Made by a program: the position numbers and the translations under genes
NCBI GenBank assembly: GCA_027493885.1
Contig: JAOSJZ010000001.1
Location: forward strand, 930,001-994,000
Direction of reading: 5' to 3'
Source of the DNA: Gaiella sp.
GTDB lineage: Bacteria > Actinomycetota > Thermoleophilia > Gaiellales > Gaiellaceae
DNA length: 64,000 nucleotides
Notes under the pieces: generated by a model
The model's database searches: none
What the model saw: only the letters and a program-made list of their open reading frames with translations
Told to the model about the DNA's origin: nothing
Shown here: piece by piece, positions 26,475 to 35,075 of the stretch
How the letters are laid out: each line of letters starts with the position of its first letter
How positions within the stretch are numbered: the first letter of the stretch is position 1

Positions 26475-26480
26475 TACGAT
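26475..26480 (+). promoter_or_regulatory. -10 box (TACGAT) of a leaderless promoter
   Basis: The same hexamer as at 2302 lies six bases before the ATG of the SUI1 gene at 26487. Confidence 0.55.
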
Positions 26481-26486
26481 CTCGCG

Positions 26487-26822
26487 ATGGCCGAGAGCCG
26501 CCGCGTGTACTCCACCGCCGACGGCGACCTGCGGCAGGCCTCCCCGCCGCAGGCGGGACGCCGCCGGAGCGCACCGCCCGCACCGGACGACGGCATCGTC
26601 CGCGTCTCGCGCGAGACGAGCGGCCGCCGCGGCAAGACGGTCACCGTCGTCCGCGGCCTTCCACCGCGCGAGCTCGCATCCGTGGCGAGCGATCTCAAGA
26701 AGCAGTGCGGCTCGGGCGGCGCCGCGAAGGACGGCGTCGTCGAGCTCCAGGGCGACCACCGCACGAAGGTGGTCGCCCGGCTCGAGTCGCAGGGCTACCG
26801 CGTCAAGCTCGCCGGGGGGTAG
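26487..26822 (+). CDS. SUI1/YciH-family translation factor homologue
   Basis: The 111-residue protein has the SUI1 (eIF1-like) fold: SGRRGKTVTVVRGLPPRELASVASDLKKQCGSGG and VVELQGDHRTKVVARLESQGY. Bacterial members influence start-codon selection on the 30S ribosome. The first 40 residues are basic and poorly conserved. The ATG at 26487 is placed by a TACGAT box six bases upstream. That implies a leaderless message, which fits a protein class that affects initiation. The gene is monocistronic here. Confidence 0.88.
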   Translation: MAESRRVYSTADGDLRQASPPQAGRRRSAPPAPDDGIVRVSRETSGRRGKTVTVVRGLPPRELASVASDLKKQCGSGGAAKDGVVELQGDHRTKVVARLESQGYRVKLAGG

Positions 26823-26887
26823 GCGAAGCTCGAGCGTGTCGAGCGGGACCTCCCCAGGGGCGTCGTCCCGGCCCTCGGTTCTCGAGC

Positions 26888-28381
26888 TCAGTACCGCACG
26901 ACGACCAGCCTGTCGGCGCCCGACTCGGCGCCCCACACCTCGCCGGGCCGTCCGAGCAGCTGGCGCACGCTCGCACCGGCGCGAAGCGGCACCCGGGTGA
27001 ACTTCCCGGTCGCCGGCGCCAGGCGCCAGAGCCCGCTGCGGCCGAAGTCGGTCAGCCAGACCAGGTCCTTCTCGTCGACGTAGACCGCGTACGGCTGGGC
27101 CGGCCCGGGGAGGCGCCACTCGTCCCAGCTCCTGGTCTTGGGGTCGTAGCGCCCGACCTTGCCGGCGTTCCACTCGCTGACCCAGATGCGGCCCTTCGAG
27201 TCCGACCACACGCGCCGCGCACCCTGGCCGGGAGTCGGCGGCCGGACGACGGTCGCTCTCCCGGTGCGGACGTCGATCCGCGCGATGTGGCTACCCGCGA
27301 GCGACGCGTACCACACCTGTCCCTGCGGCGTCGTGGCGATGCCGTACGGCCCCGCGCCGAGCGGCGCGCGGAACACCCGGAGCGCACCCGTCCGCGGGTC
27401 GAGGCGCCCGTAGCTGCCGGCCTGCCCCGTGAACCACAGGACGCCGCGACGGTCGAACGTGGCGGTGTTGAGATTCGCGTAGCCGCTCGCGGCCGGGAGC
27501 GGGAAGACCTTCACGGCGAGCGTCTCGCGGTCGACCCGGACGATCGCGTTCAGCCCGCTGTCCGTGACCCACGCCGCCCCGTCGCGACCGACGATCACGC
27601 CGTGCGGCGCCGAGCCGTCGCCGAGCGGCACCTCGGTCACCTTGCCCGTCACCGGGTCGAGCCGGCCGAGCTTTCCGCTCGCCTGCGCCGTGTACCACAC
27701 CGTCCCGTCCGCCGCGGGGGCGACGTCGTGGGGATGCGAGCCCGCCGGCACGGGGTACTCGCGCACGGCGAGGCGTCGCGCCCCGGTGGACGACGGCCGC
27801 GACAGCGTCCCCCACTCCTGCGGGAGCACGCGCCCGACGACCCGGTATCGCCCGCCGCCGAGCGGTCGGAACACGATCGCCTCTCCTTCCTCGAGCGTCT
27901 GCCCCGTCGCCTGCTGGACGAGGATGTTGTGCGTCACGAGCACCGTCACCTTCCCGGGCGGCGGTCGGGTGCCGATCAGCCGGCGCGCGGCGCGGACCTG
28001 CGCCCGCCAGCGCGCGTCGTGCTCGGCCGCGATCGTGTTGAGGAGTGCCGGAGCCACCGACGCGCGCCCGAACGCGAGCCGCGCCGTGTCGAGCGTCCTG
28101 CAGTACGCGCTCGAGAGCACCTTGCCGACCGCGAGCCCCAGCCGACGCGAGCCGCGGCCGATCGCCCGCGCGTCCGCGCGCCCCCGCGGCGAGAGGCTCC
28201 GCTGCGTCGCGCAGTCCGAGAGGACGACCGGATCCTCGTCGGCCTTCGAGAAGTCCGTGGCGGCGTGGCGGACCACGAGCACGACGCCGCCCGCACGGAG
28301 CGTCTGCGCGAGCTCGGGACGCGGTGCCGCCGCAGCCCCGGCCGTGAGCGTCGGCGCCACCGCGGCGGCGACCAGTGCCAC
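26888..28381 (-). CDS. Secreted histidine phosphatase fused to virginiamycin B lyase-like propeller
   Basis: This protein of about 497 residues starts with a signal-like leader (VALVAAAVAPTLTAGAAAA). It is followed by a histidine-phosphatase domain (VVLVVRHAATDFSKADEDP with the RH motif, LSSAYCRTLDTARLAF, and the late THN). From about residue 200 comes a seven-bladed Vgb/NHL-like beta-propeller with repeated G-x-V/I-W-x-x blades (DGTVWYTAQASGKLGRLDP, KGRIWVSEWNAGKVGRYDP). The two domains are in one uninterrupted frame. It is probably exported. The best ribosome site (AAGGAGGTG) points to an ATC or lies too far from the GTG at 28381, so the start is uncertain. The substrate is unknown. Confidence 0.75.
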   Translation of the reverse strand: MALVAAAVAPTLTAGAAAAPRPELAQTLRAGGVVLVVRHAATDFSKADEDPVVLSDCATQRSLSPRGRADARAIGRGSRRLGLAVGKVLSSAYCRTLDTARLAFGRASVAPALLNTIAAEHDARWRAQVRAARRLIGTRPPPGKVTVLVTHNILVQQATGQTLEEGEAIVFRPLGGGRYRVVGRVLPQEWGTLSRPSSTGARRLAVREYPVPAGSHPHDVAPAADGTVWYTAQASGKLGRLDPVTGKVTEVPLGDGSAPHGVIVGRDGAAWVTDSGLNAIVRVDRETLAVKVFPLPAASGYANLNTATFDRRGVLWFTGQAGSYGRLDPRTGALRVFRAPLGAGPYGIATTPQGQVWYASLAGSHIARIDVRTGRATVVRPPTPGQGARRVWSDSKGRIWVSEWNAGKVGRYDPKTRSWDEWRLPGPAQPYAVYVDEKDLVWLTDFGRSGLWRLAPATGKFTRVPLRAGASVRQLLGRPGEVWGAESGADRLVVVRY

Positions 28382-28429
28382 GACCAGCGTGCGGGGAGAC
28401 GGGATCGAGCACCTCCTTCGCAGACGACG

Positions 28430-29872
28430 CTACCGCAAGCCTGCCTCGTCGAGCATGGCGATCAGCCGCGGCCGGCGGCGCTGCTCCTCGCGGATCCCCT
28501 CGATCGTCGTTTCGAGCTCGTCCGCGCGGCCCACCGCGGCGAGCGTCTCGCGCGCCCGGCAAAGCCGGTCGACCGCACGCTCGTACGCGGGGGCGCCAGG
28601 GTGCTCGAGCTCGTTCTCGGCAGCGCTCACGTACACGCGCACCGCCGCGTCCGGGTCGTGCTCCCTGCTCGCGTCGGCGAGCTCGAGCCAGGTCGGCCAC
28701 GTGCAGCCGCTCTCGCGCGCGTCGCGCCAGGCACCGTCGAGATCGCCCTCCCGGAGCTGCGCCAGCACGACCCTGTCACCCGACGCGCCGAAGAGGCCCT
28801 GCGCGGTCGCGGTACGGATCTGCTCCAGCGCCGCAACCCGGCGGTGTGCCCAGCGCTCCGCAGGAACGACCGCCCGAAGCTCGTCGTAGGTGTCCGGGCC
28901 CGGCTTGTCCGCGAACGCCTTCTCGGCGAGCGCGACGGCGTCGGCGTCCTGCCCGTCTCGCAGATAGGCCGCCGTCAGCCGGGCGCGCAGCCGCGGGTCG
29001 TCGCCGGCCGGCGGGAACGCGGCCACCCCGCGCTCGAGCCAGGAGAGCGCCTCGCGCTCCAGTCCGGCGGACTCGAGCTCCTCGGCGATCAGCAGGAACC
29101 GGTACGGGTGTGAGAGGTTGTTCGCCATCACGCCGACGAGCTCGTTGATCGAGCCGCCCGCGCGCGCGAGCTGCTCGCGAAGATGACTCACCTTCCAGCG
29201 CGTGTGGTCGTGGAAAGGCAGGAATCGTCCACCCTCTGGCCCGAGTGGCGGGAGCTTCGCCCACTCACGCTCGAGGCGCGTACGATAGGCGTCCAGCCCT
29301 TCGTCGCCCAGCACGTCCGCGTACTGCGTTGCGGCGTCGAAAAACCATTCGGCATCACCCGAGCCCAGCCCATGCTCGACGAGCCGCCGCCCGAGCGCCC
29401 GCACGTCGGGTTGCGCGACGACGCACGCCGCGTGGTGCAGCTCCTTCAGCCGGTCGATCGGCGCCGCGAGGTAGCCGCCAGAGTCGTCGACACGCCCGAG
29501 GGCCGTGTCGAGACGCTTCATCAGGTGCTCGCACAGCACGACGACCTCGGCCGCGAGTCCCGCGTCGAGCAACCCCGCGAGCATGTCGATTGCAGCGCCG
29601 ACCTCCTTCGCGTACGCGCGCGTCGCCCTGGGCGGCAGGAACTGGCCGCGGATCGCGACCTGCGCGGTGAGCCGCTTCTTCGCCGCCGCGACGTCGAACG
29701 ACCCCTGTGCCGCGCCCACCTCGGTCTCGAGGCCGAACCGCACGTCCTCATGGCGACGGGACACGGCCAGCAGACGGCGTACGAGCTCCTCTCGCTCGAG
29801 CCCTCCGAGGAATCGCTCGAGGTCCGCATCCTCCACGATGCCGATTCTCGCAGGCGGATTGCGGTCGAGCAT
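28430..29872 (-). CDS. Conserved hypothetical protein with helical repeats (DUF6880-like)
   Basis: This 480-residue soluble, alpha-helical protein begins DLERFLGGLEREELVRRLL and continues with TPR-like helical pairs (ALSWLERGVAAFPPAGDDPRLRARLTAAY). The pattern resembles large helical-repeat proteins annotated as DUF6880 or SWIM-associated proteins, but the family call is tentative. There is no catalytic motif. The ATG at 29872 precedes the first conserved helix, and a longer reading adds a low-complexity tail that overlaps the divergent YrdB gene. It may be a scaffold. Confidence 0.55.
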   Translation of the reverse strand: MLDRNPPARIGIVEDADLERFLGGLEREELVRRLLAVSRRHEDVRFGLETEVGAAQGSFDVAAAKKRLTAQVAIRGQFLPPRATRAYAKEVGAAIDMLAGLLDAGLAAEVVVLCEHLMKRLDTALGRVDDSGGYLAAPIDRLKELHHAACVVAQPDVRALGRRLVEHGLGSGDAEWFFDAATQYADVLGDEGLDAYRTRLEREWAKLPPLGPEGGRFLPFHDHTRWKVSHLREQLARAGGSINELVGVMANNLSHPYRFLLIAEELESAGLEREALSWLERGVAAFPPAGDDPRLRARLTAAYLRDGQDADAVALAEKAFADKPGPDTYDELRAVVPAERWAHRRVAALEQIRTATAQGLFGASGDRVVLAQLREGDLDGAWRDARESGCTWPTWLELADASREHDPDAAVRVYVSAAENELEHPGAPAYERAVDRLCRARETLAAVGRADELETTIEGIREEQRRRPRLIAMLDEAGLR

Positions 29873-29961
29873 CGCTCTCGAGCTCGATGCCTGGATACCC
29901 GAGCAGCTACCCGCCGGGGCTGCCGCCCGCGTGCGGGCGGCCGAAGACGGCAGCGGCTGAC

Positions 29962-29967
29962 TACCGT
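29962..29967 (+). promoter_or_regulatory. -10 box (TACCGT) of a leaderless promoter
   Basis: TACCGT lies six bases before the ATG at 29974. Confidence 0.45.
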
Positions 29968-29973
29968 CCGGTG

Positions 29974-30339
29974 ATGGCCGGCGCACGGGCAGCGAACGAC
30001 GTGCTCCGCTTCTGTCTCGAGCTCGCCTCGCTCGCGGGTCTCGCCGTCTGGGGCCTCGGCACCGGCCCGACCGGGGTGAACGTGCTCCTCGCGGTCGGTG
30101 CGCCGCTCGCCGCGGCGGCGCTCTGGGGCGCGTTCGTCGCGCCCCGCGCGCCCCGTCACCCGCCCGACCCGTGGCGGCTCCTGCTCGAGATCGTCGTCTT
30201 CGGGGCGGGGACGCTCGGGTTCGCCGCCGCCGGGCACGGGACGCTCGCGGTCGTCGTCGGCGCGGCGGCGGTCGTCCACCTCACAGCGACGTTCCTTTTC
30301 GACCAGCGACGCCCGGCGGCTCCGCACCCGCGGCCGTAG
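29974..30339 (+). CDS. YrdB-family (DUF2568) membrane protein
   Basis: This 121-residue protein has four hydrophobic segments (LRFCLELASLAGLAVWGLG, VNVLLAVGAPLAAAALWGAF, LLLEIVVFGAGTLGFAAAG, LAVVVGAAAVVHLTATFLF) and the conserved FVAPRAPRHP loop. It fits the YrdB/DUF2568 family of small membrane proteins of unknown function. The ATG at 29974 is preferred because a TACCGT box lies six bases upstream. It is convergent with the HNH endonuclease gene. Confidence 0.8.
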   Translation: MAGARAANDVLRFCLELASLAGLAVWGLGTGPTGVNVLLAVGAPLAAAALWGAFVAPRAPRHPPDPWRLLLEIVVFGAGTLGFAAAGHGTLAVVVGAAAVVHLTATFLFDQRRPAAPHPRP

Positions 30340-30353
30340 ACGCCCGTCCGCCG

Positions 30354-31673
30354 TCAGGCGGCCGCCACGTCGTAGATCGCGGACACCGTGGCCCCGAGGT
30401 CGAACCGTCCGTCGCCGCCGTTCCGGCCCGTGCGCGGGCCGATCTCGAGACCGAGCCGGCGGTTCGTGTCGACGATCTCGTCCGCCCGCCCCGGCGGAGG
30501 CCGCGGCGGCGCGTTCGGGGCGAGGACGCCGAAGCGGTTCCGGAAGTGAAGCGTGCCTTCCGGCCCGTCCTCGATCGTGTACCCGCCCTCGTGCACCAGA
30601 CGGTGGTGGTGGAAGCAGAGCAAGACCAGGTTGTCGAGGCTCGTCTCGCCGCCGTGCGCCCAGTGGACACGGTGGTGTGCCTGCAGGTGGCGGCGCCGCT
30701 CGCAGCCCGGGAAGAGGCAGGTAGCGTCCTCGCGGGCCTCGAGCAGGCGCCGAAGCGCCGGCGGCACCGTGCGCCGCTTGCGCCCGACGCCGAGCGGCAG
30801 GCCGTCACGCTCCACCTGCGCCACGACCTCGGCGTCGCAGCCCAGCCGGCGCGCGGTCTCGGGCGTGATGACGGGGCCGTCTTCGAGCTCCGAGCGGCCG
30901 CCGCGGTCGGACGTCAGCGCGGCGGCGTCGACGTGGACGACGACCCTTGCCCGCTCGGCGCCCTGCTCGCCCGACGCGCCGAGTGAGGCATCCGCGAGCT
31001 CGAGCAGCGCCTCCACGCGCACCGGACGCAGCTCGTTCAGGGCGGGCGCGACGGTCTCTCCGCCCATCTCGGCGCCGGTCGCCGCGGCGGCACGCTCCTC
31101 CCGGCGCCGCACGACCACGCGCTCCCGCGCGGCGTCGAGCGCCTTGACGAGCAGCGTGCCGTCCTCGGCCGGAAGCCGCGCGCGCAGGTAGAGCGAGCCG
31201 TCCTCCTCGAAGTGGTAGTCGACGAACTCGAGCTCATGCGTCTCGCGGGCATCCGCCGCCGTGATCCGCCGGAACACCCGCAGCGCGCGCTCGAGCTGCG
31301 ACGCCGTGAGCGCCGCCGCGAGCCCGAGCAGCCCTTCCTCCGACGCCGCCGTCGCGACCCTCGTCAGCGCGCGCACCTTCGTGAAGGTGAGCTCACCGCG
31401 CGAGAACGCGGCCCGGATCACGGGCAGCTCCTGCAGCGCCTCGGCGACCCGCAGGTACTCGCGGGCCTCGCGCCCGGTCATCCCGCAGCGGTAGGCCAGC
31501 CAGCCGGCGAGGTCGTCGCAGGTGGTCTCTCCCTTGAGCTCCCACGCAAGCTCGAGCCAGCGCGCGGTCGCGGCGCTCAGGTGCGCCGACAGGGCCGACA
31601 GCTCACCGATCCTGCGCTGCTCGTCCTGCCAGTGCTCGGCCCGCCATGCCTCGAGCTCATCCGTTGTCTGCAT
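30354..31673 (-). CDS. DUF222-HNH endonuclease (13E12-repeat type)
   Basis: The 439-residue protein has an N-terminal DUF222 helical region (RWLELAWELKGETTCDDLAGWL) and a C-terminal HNH nuclease: CLFPGCERRRHLQAHHRVHWAHGG, then LVLLCFHHHRLVHEGG with the expected Cys and His residues. This multicopy family is common in Actinobacteria and often behaves like a selfish or accessory nuclease. The ATG at 31673 is chosen, since upstream in-frame sequence belongs to the shifted VapC gene. Its DNA target is unknown. Confidence 0.88.
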   Translation of the reverse strand: MQTTDELEAWRAEHWQDEQRRIGELSALSAHLSAATARWLELAWELKGETTCDDLAGWLAYRCGMTGREAREYLRVAEALQELPVIRAAFSRGELTFTKVRALTRVATAASEEGLLGLAAALTASQLERALRVFRRITAADARETHELEFVDYHFEEDGSLYLRARLPAEDGTLLVKALDAARERVVVRRREERAAAATGAEMGGETVAPALNELRPVRVEALLELADASLGASGEQGAERARVVVHVDAAALTSDRGGRSELEDGPVITPETARRLGCDAEVVAQVERDGLPLGVGRKRRTVPPALRRLLEAREDATCLFPGCERRRHLQAHHRVHWAHGGETSLDNLVLLCFHHHRLVHEGGYTIEDGPEGTLHFRNRFGVLAPNAPPRPPPGRADEIVDTNRRLGLEIGPRTGRNGGDGRFDLGATVSAIYDVAAA

Positions 31674-31723
31674 GGCAATCAGCGTAGCGCGCCCGTCGGA
31701 CGGACACATGTTCGCCCCCGCGG

Positions 31724-32159
31724 TCAGGCGAGCGGGTCGACCGTGCGCAGGCCCGTGAAGCGCCGGAAGCCGCTGTCGTGCGAGGCGAGGACGAGGCCGT
31801 GCTCGATTGCCAGGGCGGCGATCTCGAGGTCCGGGACGTCCTCGCTGCGGAGGCCGGGCGTGCGCGCCAGCTCCGCGGCGATCTCCGCGTGGTGCGCGCC
31901 GGGCGCGACCGTCCGGACGGAGGGGCTGCTCGAGAAACGTAGACGCCGTGCTCCACCCCATCGTGACGGCCAGCGCGTGCTCGCCGAACACGCGCGAGCT
32001 CGTCGCGAGGCGGACGAACGCGTAGACGACCGGCCAGCAGAGCTCGACCGACGCGTCGGGAGCGGACAGCTCCGCGTCGAGCCAGCGGCGCGCGCGGGCG
32101 TGCTCGGGCGCGTCCTCGAACGTCGCGTAGATCAGGAGGTTCGTGTCGACGAGCGTCAC
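31724..32159 (-). CDS. VapC-family PIN-domain toxin (one frameshift)
   Basis: The PIN ribonuclease starts MTLVDTNLLIYATFEDAPEH with the first catalytic Asp. After removing one base in the GGGG run at 31922-31925 it continues SVRTVAPGAHHAEIAAEL. Later acidic residues are in EDVPDLEIAALAIEHG and LASHDSGFRRF. Total length is about 144 residues. PIN toxins cut RNA in the cytoplasm and are held by a cognate antitoxin. Its ATG overlaps the stop of the antitoxin gene as ATGA. If the indel is real the toxin is dead and the antitoxin is orphaned. Confidence 0.78.
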
Positions 32160-32401
32160 GGCAGCCCGCGCTGCGCGAGACGCTCCTCGTCGAGCGTCGC
32201 GAGCAGCGCCGATGCGTCCGAGACGTCGAGCAGCGGCCGCCCCGGCAGCACGGGAAGCGCCGGGGCCGACGCGGGCTTCGCGCCCCGCCCCCCACGGCGG
32301 ATCAGCCGGTTGACCGCCTCCTTGAACGACTCTCCGGTCCGCGCGCGCTCGCTCTCCACGAGCGCGACGACGTCCTCGTCGAGCGTCAGTGTGGTGCGCA
32401 T
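32156..32401 (-). CDS. VapB-type ribbon-helix-helix antitoxin
   Basis: The 81-residue protein opens with the RHH DNA-binding strand MRTTLTLDEDVVALVESERA and helix ESFKEAVNRLIRRG. The C-terminal part (LDVSDASALLATLDEERLA) is the likely toxin-neutralising tail. It is co-translated with the PIN toxin and starts inside a perfect palindrome that should be its autoregulatory operator. Confidence 0.83.
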   Translation of the reverse strand: MRTTLTLDEDVVALVESERARTGESFKEAVNRLIRRGGRGAKPASAPALPVLPGRPLLDVSDASALLATLDEERLAQRGLP

Positions 32402-32423
32402 GATGCTGTAACTATAGCATCAT
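32400..32423 (-). promoter_or_regulatory. Operator/promoter of the VapBC pair
   Basis: ATGATGCT (32400-32407) and AGCATCAT (32416-32423) are perfect inverted repeats around an eight-base centre. On the minus strand the centre contains a TATAGT -10 box nine bases before the start codon. The operator overlaps both promoter and start, as expected for TA autoregulation. Confidence 0.65.
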
Positions 32424-32428
32424 GGACA

Positions 32429-33837
32429 TCAATCCGGCATCCCGTCGCTTCGCTGGCGGCGCCGGCCGACACCCCCGAGCGGAGCGAAGACCCCTCCGGG
32501 TCGTACGTGCGCTTGAGCCCGCCGAGCCGCTCGAAGTTCCGCTCGCCGTACGACGCGCGTAGCAGGTCGTCGCCTTCCTCGAAGAGCCCTGGGAAGTTGA
32601 GGTAGGCGCCTCCGCTCGAGAGCTCGCGAAGGTCGGCGAACGCTCCGCGCGCCCAGGCGACGTTCGCCTCGTCGTCGGCGCCCTCCTCCCAGTTCGCCTC
32701 GATCCCGATCAGGTAGGCGGGGCGCGAGCCGAAGGCCGTCGCCTCCGGCGCCACCCTGTCCATCGCACCGCCGTTGAACCAGATGTCGATCGTCGAGTGG
32801 TGCGATGGCGCGGTCGCGGCGTGCCGTTCGAGCCGCGCGAGCGCGTCGTCCGAGAGCTCGTCCAGCTCGACCGACTTCCAGTAGTAGCGCCAGCCGTCCG
32901 GGTAGTCCTCGTCGAGCAGTCCCTGCGCCTCGACGTACGGCATCGCCCCGCTGAGATCGACGATCGCGTCTCCCAGGTCGCGCAGCGGCCCGGTCACACG
33001 TTCGCCCTCCTCCGGATCTCCTGCGTAGACGACCGCCGCAGCGACGTACGGACGGCCGTGGGCCCCCGCGGGAAACGGGTCGGCGTGCGGCACACGGCCG
33101 AAGAAGGCGATCGGCGCCGCATCCTCGGGCGCCGACTGCGTGAGCTCGTCGACGAAGCGCAGCACCTCCGCCCCGCGATTGCCCGGGTAGAGGACGAAGG
33201 CGACCATCACCTCGGGCCCCACCGGATGCAGGCGATACTCGAACGAGGTGACGACGCCGAAGCTCCCGCCGCCGCCGCGAAGCGCCCAGAAGAGGTCGGC
33301 GTTCGCCGTCTCGCTTGCGGTCACGACACGGCCGTCGGCCGTGACGACCTCGAGCGAGACGAGGTTGTCGAGCGACAGGCCGTGCTTTCGCCTCAGCCAC
33401 CCGATCCCGCCGGAGAGTGTCAGCCCGGCGATCCCCGTCTTCGTCACCACCCCGAGCGGTGCCGCGAGCCCGTGGGCCTGCGTCGCCGCGTCGAGCTCCC
33501 CCAGCGTCACCCCGCCCTGCGCCCGCGCGACCCGTGCTTCGTCGTCGACCTCGATCGCCCGTAGCGACCGCAGGTCGACGACGAGCCCTCCTTCCGAGAG
33601 CGCACTCCCTGCGACGCCGTGACCGCCGCCGCGGACCGTGACGGCGAGGCCGCGCTCGCGGGCGACCCGTAGCGCTGCGGCCACGTCCGCTGTGCGTGCG
33701 GGGCGGACGATCAGCGCAGGCCGCGTCTCGATCATCCCGTTCCAGAGCGCACGGGCGTCCTCGAACCCCTCGCTCGCCTCCTCGAGGATCTCCCCTTCGA
33801 AGCCTGCCCACGCGCTCGAGCTCGTCTCCGTTGTCAT
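32429..33837 (-). CDS. FAD-linked oxidase (berberine-bridge-like), C-terminal frame uncertain
   Basis: The protein is about 470 residues with a VAO-type FAD-binding domain (RGLAVTVRGGGHGVAGSALS with the flavinylation-type His, and GVVTKTGIAGLTLSGGIGWL). A substrate domain and a berberine-bridge-like end (FERLGGLKRTYDPEG) follow. It oxidises a small organic alcohol or sugar. As written the frame ends at 32386 with a non-conserved tail that would run into the antitoxin gene. Adding one base in the CCCC run at 32491-32494 gives DPEGVFAPL and a stop at 32429. The ATG at 33837 has a good GGAGG site. Confidence 0.78.
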
Positions 33838-33954
33838 CACTGCCTCCGTTCGGGTGCTCGACTGGACAGTCTGGCACCCAAGACCACCCCAGCACCACGC
33901 GTCACAGGCTCCCCGACGGATTCCCGATACGCGTACCGCGCGGTGCCGTCGGCC

Positions 33955-34152
33955 AACCCGACAATCGAGCGCTGCGCGCCGCCTACGAGCTCCGGGCGCC
34001 GCTCGTCTACTTCGTCGCGACGCGACCGGGCTGGTACCGACCGGAATGGCCGGTCTTCGTCACCCGGGACGATCCGGTGGCCGCGGGCGAGCAGGCAGCG
34101 GCCCGATCGGGAGCTGCTCGCGGTGCGGCTCGCGCGGTTCGCCGCGGCGTGA
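33955..34152 (+). pseudogene. HNH restriction endonuclease fragment
   Basis: PDNRALRAAYELRAPLVYF and RPGWYRPEWPVFVTRDDP match a conserved internal stretch of actinobacterial HNH restriction endonucleases of the YDG/SAD-associated type. No start, no HNH motif and no intact frame follow. The last piece (ELLAVRLARFAAA) is in another frame. It is a short remnant in an otherwise non-coding 390-base interval. Confidence 0.45.
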
Positions 34153-34227
34153 CCGCCCCCGCCCCGCCCGGGCGGCTAGGTGTCAGAGCATCGCGTGCGG
34201 CGGGCAGACGTTCGCGGGCGGCGCCGG

Positions 34228-34920
34228 TCAGTCGCCCTCGGCGAACGCCTCGGCGCAGCTGTGCGACTCGTCGTCGCCGACGGTCGCCAAGGTGCGCAGG
34301 AACGCGACCACCGCGGACGTCGATCCGCCGTCTTCGCCCTCGCCGGCCGACGCGATCTCGGCGAGCTCGGCGTCGGCCGCCTCGCAGGAGGCGAGCGCCT
34401 CGTCGAAGCGGCCCGCGCGGCGCCACAGCTCCGCGACCAGGGTCAGCGCCACCGAGGGAGACAGCTCGAGCCTCCCGCGCTCGAGCCCGCGGGAGAACAT
34501 CTCCGCCGCACGCTCGCGACACGTCCGCGCGCGCCCCGCAAGATCGCGGTCGTCGCAGTCCCAGGCTGCCGAGAGGAACGCCCAGCCCGAGGCCTCGTAC
34601 TCGCCCGCCGCCTCGGCGACGAGCGCGGCGCAGAAGTACGACCGCGCCAGGCCGGGCAGCTTCGACCGCTCGAGCACGTCGCGGTAGACCACCGAGCGGA
34701 CGACCTCGCCCGCCTGTCGCGGCGCCGACCCGATCGAGCGCGCGGCGTAGCCGCACGCGTCACAGCGCTGAACGTGGAAGGGCAGTGCCCACCGCGCCGG
34801 CCCGTTCGGCCGCAGGTCGAGGTCGGGCGGCCCGAACGAGCCCGTGCTCGTCAGCTCCACCGTCCGCTGCAGCGCGCCGCATACCGCGCAGCGCACGTCG
34901 ATCTCGCGCATCGTCGTCAC
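34228..34920 (-). CDS. Zinc-ribbon and helical-repeat hypothetical protein (DUF2225-like)
   Basis: The 230-residue protein begins with two CxxC pairs (VRCAVCGALQ and VQRCDACGYAARS), suggesting one zinc-ribbon. Helical repeats follow (GLARSYFCAALVAEAAGEYEAS, AELWRRAGRFDEALASCEAAD) that look like TPRs. This combination resembles DUF2225-type proteins whose role is unknown. It is cytoplasmic. No operon partner is evident. Confidence 0.6.
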   Translation of the reverse strand: MTTMREIDVRCAVCGALQRTVELTSTGSFGPPDLDLRPNGPARWALPFHVQRCDACGYAARSIGSAPRQAGEVVRSVVYRDVLERSKLPGLARSYFCAALVAEAAGEYEASGWAFLSAAWDCDDRDLAGRARTCRERAAEMFSRGLERGRLELSPSVALTLVAELWRRAGRFDEALASCEAADAELAEIASAGEGEDGGSTSAVVAFLRTLATVGDDESHSCAEAFAEGD

Positions 34921-35075
34921 ACGAAGGAGTCGGCACCGCGCGGTGGCGGTCTTACGCAGGGGATGCCGGACGGCTCAGCGACGGAGGCAGAGGGCGAGCA
35001 CGGACGGAGCCGCTCCGCCCATGTCGACCGCGTGCCGCGGGCGCGACCTCCTGACGGCCGCCCCATCGGGCTCGC

